Shown one piece after another: positions 13,063 to 17,497 of a stretch of 17,497 bases of DNA; position 1 is the stretch's first letter; every line of letters begins with the position of its first letter. A program made the position numbers and the translations under genes. The notes below the pieces were generated by a model. The model searched no databases and had not been told where the DNA came from. It worked only from the letters and a program-made list of their open reading frames with translations. Source of the stretch: Chloroflexota bacterium (GTDB taxonomy: Bacteria > Chloroflexota > Dehalococcoidia > DSTF01 > JACRBR01); the NCBI GenBank assembly GCA_016213125.1, contig JACRBR010000184.1, forward strand, positions 1 to 17,497, read 5' to 3'.

Positions 13063-14010
13063 TCAGCGCTGATCAGGGGCCGTGGGCAGGTGACCGCCAA
13101 CCGGTGCTCCGTCGACGGCAGGAGCATGGCCGTCGAGGATGAACTCACCGCGGATGTCGATCCCCGCTTCGACGTCGTCGATGAAGTCGGTGCAGGCGCG
13201 GAGCCAGAGCTCGGGTGTGTAGTCGGGCGTGGAGTGCGCGGCGCCCTGGATCGTGACCAACCGCGAGTTCGCAATGAGTCGGTGGTCGCGCAAAGCGCCG
13301 GGATAGAAGAGATCCCACTCCCCGCATGAGACCAGTGTGGGCGCCTTGATGCCGGGGGTGCGTGACGTAAGGTCCGGACGCTCCCGCACAGCACGCGCCG
13401 CGGCCAGGAAACCCTCTTTCGTCATGCATTCGACTTTCTGGCGCCGGTTCTTCTCGTCCTGCTCGTCGAGTGAGAGCGAGGATAAGTGGGCGTACGGGTC
13501 CTTCTCGCGGCGATACCGGTTCTCCCGCCGGACAAGCTCTTCGGTGCCGTAGCGCTCGACGAGCTCGCCGATGCGTTCGAACGCCTCGAGCACAAGCCGT
13601 TCGACAGCGTTCGCGGCTTCATCGTGACCCTGCGCGTTGCCGGCTATCGTGTCGCACAGGAGCAGCGAGCGCAGACGCTCAGGGTAGTCGCAGGCGAACT
13701 GCGCGCTGATCATGCCACCCATCGATACACCGCCGATGTGGGCGCGGTCGATGCCAAGCACATCGAGAAGTGCGGCGAGATCAGCCGCGAACTGCGGAAC
13801 CGTTACAGTCGCAGGATCCGGAACAGTCGTTTTGCCATGCGCCCTCGCATCGTAGAGCACGAGGTCGAAGCGGCGCTTGAACTCCTCGATGATCAAGGGC
13901 CACCCGTAAGAGGACGGGCCCGCGAAGCCGTGCGTGAGGACGAGGGTGGGCCCGCCGCCGCCAGAGCGCTCGTGCCAGACGTCGATGCCGTTGATGTGAA
14001 CGGTCGGCAT
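13063..14010 (-). CDS. Alpha/beta hydrolase
   Basis: Cytoplasmic serine hydrolase of the alpha/beta fold (epoxide hydrolase/esterase/3-oxoadipate lactonase-like). The 315-aa protein has the oxyanion HG motif THGFAGPS (26-33), YDARAHGKT (53-61), the nucleophile elbow GVSMGGM with Ser96, Asp233 in CGEWDLFYP, and His259 in GAAHSTPDY, a full catalytic triad. A lid region lies about 125-200. ATG 14010 is preferred: the upstream in-frame extension to 14139 overlaps the neighbouring membrane protein and is arginine-rich. The ATG lies 1 bp after that gene's stop (TGAcATG), so it is probably translated by coupling; no SD is seen. The substrate cannot be told from sequence. Confidence 0.92.
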   Translation of the reverse strand: MPTVHINGIDVWHERSGGGGPTLVLTHGFAGPSSYGWPLIIEEFKRRFDLVLYDARAHGKTTVPDPATVTVPQFAADLAALLDVLGIDRAHIGGVSMGGMISAQFACDYPERLRSLLLCDTIAGNAQGHDEAANAVERLVLEAFERIGELVERYGTEELVRRENRYRREKDPYAHLSSLSLDEQDEKNRRQKVECMTKEGFLAAARAVRERPDLTSRTPGIKAPTLVSCGEWDLFYPGALRDHRLIANSRLVTIQGAAHSTPDYTPELWLRACTDFIDDVEAGIDIRGEFILDGHAPAVDGAPVGGHLPTAPDQR

Positions 14011-14011
14011 G

Positions 14012-14335
14012 TCAGCGGTCGTTCGTGCGGGATGGCAGCGGCCGTGACCACGCCTGGCCTGTGGCATCGGGCGCACCCTGCGCCGGGCGACCCGGAGGGC
14101 GCTGCCCGGGAGGGCGGACGACCGGCGGAAAGATGCCATTGACGGCAGCCGTGGTCAGCATGGCCCCCGAGAGCCCGAGCGCGAGCAGGGACAGGAGGAT
14201 CCACGCCTGGACAAGGTCGCCCGTGATGCCGAGCAGGTCGGGGATGGGGCTGATCAGGAATAGGAAGCCGAGGACGAGCCAGCAGGCCGTGAAGACGAAT
14301 GCGGTGACTGCGTGCCGGTAGCTGAGCCGCCTCAT
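14012..14335 (-). CDS. Small membrane protein
   Basis: A 107-aa protein of unknown function. Two TM helices are clear (about 9-30, VTAFVFTACWLVLGFLFLIS, and 41-63, AWILLSLLALGLSGAML), joined by a PIPDLLGITGD loop, with a Pro/Arg-rich polar tail from about 70. I chose ATG 14335; a TTG at 14377 or GTG at 14356 would extend it by up to 14 residues. TACGAT (minus strand, 14350-14345), preceded by TGG, lies 9 nt before the ATG, so the transcript may be leaderless. Its stop sits 1 bp before the hydrolase ATG, suggesting a two-gene operon. I do not recognise the family. Confidence 0.72.
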   Translation of the reverse strand: MRRLSYRHAVTAFVFTACWLVLGFLFLISPIPDLLGITGDLVQAWILLSLLALGLSGAMLTTAAVNGIFPPVVRPPGQRPPGRPAQGAPDATGQAWSRPLPSRTNDR

Positions 14336-14344
14336 GCAGGGAAG

Positions 14345-14350
14345 ATCGTA
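14345..14350 (-). promoter_or_regulatory. Candidate extended -10 (TACGAT) of the membrane protein/hydrolase pair
   Basis: The minus strand reads TGG then TACGAT, fitting an extended -10 and a TANNNT box, 9 nt before ATG 14335. No matching -35 is visible at 16-18 bp. If used, the mRNA would begin within a few bases of the start codon. Confidence 0.35.
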
Positions 14351-14460
14351 CCACACGGCGAGGGCGCCCTTCCGCAACCCTTAGGGGATGCCACATCGAC
14401 CCCGCATTCGAATGGGCCGATACTTCGGGAGACGCCGCAACTCTCGCAGAATCGAGCGCG

Positions 14461-16224
14461 ATGCACGGATATCCCCGGCCCCAACTTCGCCGCGGTGGCG
14501 CAACGAACCTGAACGGACCATGGCTGTTCGCCATCGACCGCGAAGCTTTGTGGCGCGCGCCGGAGCAGGTGCGGTGGGCGGGGCCGATCGAGGTGCCGTT
14601 CGCACCCGAGACGCCGGCCAGCGGAGTGGGCGATACGCGGTTCTTCCGCGCTTGTTGGTATCGGCGCGCGGTGCGCATCGCGAAGCCACCGCCGGACCGG
14701 CGCATCCTGCTGCACTTCGGCGCGGTGGACTTTGCGGCGACCGTGTGGGTGAACGGGAAACTCGCCGCAACCCACGAAGGAGGCTACACGCCGTTCTCTG
14801 CCGACATCACGGAGCTGCTGCATCCGTCCGGGCACCAGTTGAGCGAGACGCAGACCATCGTGGTACGGGCGGAGGATGACCCGCACGATCTGTCGCAGCC
14901 ACGTGGTAAGCAGGACTGGCAGCTGGAGCCGCACGCGATCTGGTATCCGCGCACTACCGGCATCTGGCAGACGGTGTGGGTCGAGCAGGCGCCGGTCACG
15001 CGCATAGGCAGTGTGCGGTGGTCGAGCGACCTTCAATGGTTCGAGATCTGCCTGGATGCACGGATCGAGGGCGCGCGGCGGGAGGGGCTGCGGCTCCGTG
15101 TCCTGCTGTCGCGGCGCGACGAGGTGGTGGTAGACGACACCTATTCAGTCGAAGGCGAGCACGTCTCGAGGCGCATCGGCCTGCCGGACCCGGGCATCGA
15201 CGCCGAGCGAAACCCGTGGCTATGGTGGCCCTCGCAACCCACGCTGATCGATGCGCGACTCGAGCTGCTCGACGAGCAGGGGCGGGTGGTCGACGTTGTC
15301 GACAGCTATACAGCGATGCGAGCCGTGGGCATTCACGGTGATCGCTTTCTGCTGAACGGACGGCCGTACCGGCTTCGAATGGCGCTCGACCAGGGCTACT
15401 GGCCCGAGACGGGACTCACGGCACCGGATGACGATGCGCTTCGCCGCGACGTCGAGCTGGCGAAGGCCATGGGGTTCAACGGCGTCCGGAAGCACCAGAA
15501 GATCGAGGATCCGCGCTACCTCTACTGGGCCGACCGGCTGGGGCTGCTGGTCTGGGAGGAGATGCCGAGCGCGTACGCCTTCAACGAGACTGCGATGCTG
15601 CGACTGACCCGCGAGTGGACGGCCGCAATCGAGCGCGACCGAAGCCACCCGTGCATCGCGGCCTGGGTGCCGTTCAACGAGTCATGGGGCCTGCCCGATC
15701 TCGCGTCGTCAGCGCAGCAGCGGGATTACGCCGAGGCCGTGTTCCGCCTGACAAGAGCACTGGATCCGTCCCGCCCCGTGATCACAAACGACGGGTGGGA
15801 AGCCCCCGCAACGGACATCGTCGGGCTGCACGACTACGAGCAGGACGCCGCCGCCCTGGACTCACGCTACGGTACTCCCGATGCCCTCGCGGCGATGCTC
15901 GCAAGGGGGCGCGTGGCGGGGCGCCGGACGATCCTGGCGGGACAGCGCGAGCACGACGGGCCGGTGATGCTGACCGAGTTCGGCGGCATGGCGCTCTCCG
16001 ACGATCCGGGCGGTACGTGGGGATACTCTCGCTGCACGACGGCGGAGGAGCTGGCGGATCGATACGCAGAGCTGCTGTCCGCGGTACGCGCGGTGCCGGG
16101 ATTCAGCGGCTTCTGCTACACCCAGTTCACCGACTGCTACCAGGAGACCAACGGCCTGCTGTATGCCGACCGGCGCCCGAAGGTGCCGCTCGAGGTCATC
16201 GCCAAGGCCACGCGCGGGCAGTAG
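14461..16224 (+). CDS. Glycoside hydrolase family 2 protein
   Basis: Retaining beta-glycosidase of the GH2 type (beta-galactosidase, glucuronidase or mannosidase). The 587-aa protein has the GH2 sugar-binding jelly-roll (about 15-175, LHFGAVDFAATVWVNGKLAATHEGGY is split at 84-109, and YPRTTGIWQTVWVE at 162-175) and the immunoglobulin-like domain (180-285). The TIM barrel (290-587) has the acid/base Glu407 in VPFNESWG and the nucleophile Glu506 in MLTEFGG. GVRKHQKIEDPRYLYWADRLG replaces the usual IRxSHYP motif, so specificity may differ from classical beta-galactosidases. There is no signal peptide, so it acts on imported or internal glycosides. ATG 14461 has no SD. The gene is divergent from the membrane protein and ends at a hairpin terminator. 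Confidence 0.93.
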   Translation: MHGYPRPQLRRGGATNLNGPWLFAIDREALWRAPEQVRWAGPIEVPFAPETPASGVGDTRFFRACWYRRAVRIAKPPPDRRILLHFGAVDFAATVWVNGKLAATHEGGYTPFSADITELLHPSGHQLSETQTIVVRAEDDPHDLSQPRGKQDWQLEPHAIWYPRTTGIWQTVWVEQAPVTRIGSVRWSSDLQWFEICLDARIEGARREGLRLRVLLSRRDEVVVDDTYSVEGEHVSRRIGLPDPGIDAERNPWLWWPSQPTLIDARLELLDEQGRVVDVVDSYTAMRAVGIHGDRFLLNGRPYRLRMALDQGYWPETGLTAPDDDALRRDVELAKAMGFNGVRKHQKIEDPRYLYWADRLGLLVWEEMPSAYAFNETAMLRLTREWTAAIERDRSHPCIAAWVPFNESWGLPDLASSAQQRDYAEAVFRLTRALDPSRPVITNDGWEAPATDIVGLHDYEQDAAALDSRYGTPDALAAMLARGRVAGRRTILAGQREHDGPVMLTEFGGMALSDDPGGTWGYSRCTTAEELADRYAELLSAVRAVPGFSGFCYTQFTDCYQETNGLLYADRRPKVPLEVIAKATRGQ

Positions 16225-16240
16225 AGCCAACGAAGACGGG

Positions 16241-16265
16241 AGAGGCCCCCGGGATGGGGGCCTCT
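16241..16265. terminator. Hairpin terminator between convergent GH2 and glnII genes
   Basis: AGAGGCCCCC (16241-16250) and GGGGGCCTCT (16256-16265) form a perfect 10-bp stem with a GGGAT loop. It lies 17 bp after the GH2 stop and 30 bp before the end of the convergent glutamine synthetase gene. A T-tract is missing on both strands, but position and strength fit a bidirectional terminator. Confidence 0.75.
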
Positions 16266-16294
16266 TCGTGTCCGGAATGGCGATTCACTGACGT

Positions 16295-17395
16295 CTACCG
16301 GCGGGCTGCGGCCTTCTTCTTCGCCGGGATCTTGCGCCCCCTGGCGGCGCCGTTGGTGCTGGCCTTTGCGCCAGTCTTCGATCCGCCCTTGGCGTCCGCG
16401 GCGCTGCAGACCGTCTCGACGATCAGGCGAGTGACCACGTAGGGGTCCATGTTGGCGTTCGGGCGGCGGTCCTCGATGTAGCCCTTCTTGTCGCGGGCAA
16501 CCTGCCAGGGGATTCGGACGGAAGCTCCACGGTTGCTGACACCGTACGTGTAGGTCTTGTACGACGCCGTCTCGTGTAGGCCCGTGAGGCGTCCCTCGAT
16601 ACCAAAGCCGTAGTTCTCGATGTGGAGCTTGGCCCTCTTGCCCAGCGCCTCAGCGGCGGCCACGCACGCCTGGTAGTTGGACCGCATCTCCTTGGTCGAG
16701 AAGTTAGTGTGGGCGCCGGCGCCGTTCCAGTCACCCTTCACGGGCTTCGGGTCCAGCGTCGCATTCACGCCGAAGTCCTCTGCGATGCGGTAGAGCAGCC
16801 AACGCGCGACCCACAGGTGGTCCGCGACCGCAGGCGACGCGAGCGCGCCGATTTGGAACTCCCACTGCCCGGGCATCACCTCGCCGTTCGTGCCCGCGAT
16901 CTGCAGTCCGGCGACCAGGCAGGCGTCCGTGTGGGCCTCGACGATCTCGCGGCCGAAGACTTCATCCGCACCGACGCCGCAGTAGTACGGGCCCTGGGGG
17001 GCGGGGAAGCCGTTGTCCGGCCACCCGAGCGGCTTGGAGCCCTCGAAGAACGTGTACTCCTGTTCGATGCCGAACCAGGTGTCGTGGCTGGCGTACTTCT
17101 TCGCCGTGGCGGCGCAGGCGGCCCGCGTGTTGCTCGGGTGCGGCGTCATGTCCGTGAGCAGCACCTCGTTCAGTACGAGCTTGTTCTTGCCGCCGCGGAT
17201 GGGGTCCGGGCAGACGAAGACCGGCTTCAACACGCAGTCGCTGTTGCTGCCCGGGGCCTGGTTGGTGCTGGAACCGTCGAACCCCCAGATCGGGGGCTCC
17301 TGACCCTCCGGCACAATCTTGGTCTTGGAGCGCAGTTTGGATGTCGGCTCGCTCCCGTCGATCCAGATGTATTCAGCTTTGTAGTATCCCGCCAC
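16295..17395 (-). CDS. glnII: Glutamine synthetase type II (GSII)
   Basis: Makes glutamine from glutamate, ammonia and ATP. This is the eukaryote-like, shorter GSII class, not the usual bacterial GlnA. Motifs by residue are WGFDGSSTNQA (37-47), WFGIEQEYTFFEG (107-119, metal-binding Glu), GQWEFQIG (176-183), GDWNGAGAHTNFST (221-234), EGRLTGLHET (267-276), NRGASVRIP (288-296), and EDRRPNANMDPY (308-319). The adenylylation Tyr loop of GSI is absent. After about residue 335 there is an unusual ~31-residue tail with 7 Lys and 4 Arg, ending AKKKAAARR. GTG 17395 has a GAGGAGA-type SD about 8 nt upstream; the open frame back to 17482 is unrelated to the family. It is convergent to GH2. Confidence 0.95.
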   Translation of the reverse strand: MAGYYKAEYIWIDGSEPTSKLRSKTKIVPEGQEPPIWGFDGSSTNQAPGSNSDCVLKPVFVCPDPIRGGKNKLVLNEVLLTDMTPHPSNTRAACAATAKKYASHDTWFGIEQEYTFFEGSKPLGWPDNGFPAPQGPYYCGVGADEVFGREIVEAHTDACLVAGLQIAGTNGEVMPGQWEFQIGALASPAVADHLWVARWLLYRIAEDFGVNATLDPKPVKGDWNGAGAHTNFSTKEMRSNYQACVAAAEALGKRAKLHIENYGFGIEGRLTGLHETASYKTYTYGVSNRGASVRIPWQVARDKKGYIEDRRPNANMDPYVVTRLIVETVCSAADAKGGSKTGAKASTNGAARGRKIPAKKKAAARR

Positions 17396-17411
17396 TTCTT
17401 CCGTCTCCTCT

Positions 17412-17429
17412 CCTCGAGTCCCTCGAGTC
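17412..17429. repeat. 9-bp tandem duplication in the glnII leader
   Basis: CCTCGAGTC occurs twice in a row (17412-17420 and 17421-17429); each copy contains the palindrome CTCGAG. It lies between the leader hairpin and the Shine-Dalgarno of glnII. Confidence 0.8.
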
Positions 17430-17452
17430 ACTGGTGCTGTGTCTTGCGCGCC

Positions 17453-17482
17453 GTGCCCCGGGCGCCCGAGGCGCCGGGGCAC
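17453..17482 (-). promoter_or_regulatory. Long hairpin at the predicted 5' end of the glnII mRNA
   Basis: On the plus strand GTGCCCCGGGCGCC (17453-17466) pairs with GGCGCCGGGGCAC (17470-17482) around a CGA loop, with 13 bp and one bulged base. It ends about 6 bp after a GATAAT -10 (minus strand), so it may form the very 5' end of the glnII transcript. An alternative is a terminator of an upstream gene beyond the window edge; no T-tract is seen. Confidence 0.65.
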
Positions 17483-17487
17483 GAGCG

Positions 17488-17493
17488 ATTATC
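17488..17493 (-). promoter_or_regulatory. Candidate -10 of glnII
   Basis: The minus strand reads GATAAT (5 of 6 matches to TATAAT), which would start transcription near 17481. The -35 lies beyond the right edge of the window and cannot be judged. Confidence 0.45.
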
Positions 17494-17497
17494 CGTC

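Noticed and set aside
14388..14879. Plus-strand 163-codon ORF starting at 14388 after an AGGGG
   Set aside because: It overlaps the GH2 gene in another frame and is arginine-rich without any domain.

Overview
The window is a GC-rich, densely packed bacterial chromosome segment. It most resembles a single-membrane or Chloroflexota-like lineage. The clues are a Tad pilus locus with no secretin or CpaD-type outer-membrane gene, a CxxC-type ribosomal protein L28 next to a fakA/degV pair, and a type II (GSII) glutamine synthetase. The lineage is an inference; there is no rRNA here to confirm it.

Layout. Minus strand, 1-2394: a fakA-type fatty acid kinase gene and a DegV/FakB lipid-binding partner, overlapping by 4 bp (degV runs off the left edge). 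Divergent from these is rpmB (2469-2678). Immediately after it is a compact ~0.48 kb cassette encoding a four-helix bundle (S23/IVS-type) protein, bounded by near-perfect ~26-bp inverted repeats built from GACAG heptads. A 427-bp gene-free stretch (3130-3556) follows; it has a consensus -35 element and a strongly structured leader in front of the pilin gene.

3557-12236 is a Tad/Flp type IVb pilus operon: flp pilin, TadE-like pseudopilin, a cysteine-rich TadG-like protein with a vWA domain, CpaB/RcpC, CpaE/TadZ, CpaF/TadA ATPase, TadB, TadC, and a J-like/FHA-like accessory protein. The ATPase energises the TadB/TadC platform, TadZ positions it, Flp is the fibre subunit, and TadE/TadG are minor or surface components. 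No prepilin peptidase is in the window, so it must be encoded elsewhere. The cpaE-cpaF gap carries a GTTCTAR heptanucleotide repeat array.

12237-17497: a likely leaderless two-TM microprotein plus a DUF192 gene, then on the minus strand a small membrane protein coupled to an alpha/beta hydrolase. A divergent glycoside hydrolase family 2 enzyme follows, ending at a perfect 10-bp hairpin terminator. Convergent to it is a glutamine synthetase II with an unusual Lys/Arg-rich C-terminal tail and a long hairpin at the predicted 5' end of its mRNA.

The observations I rank highest are the inverted-repeat four-helix-bundle cassette, the structured pilin leader, the tandem degenerate J-like plus FHA-like protein in the pilus operon, and the basic-tailed GSII.
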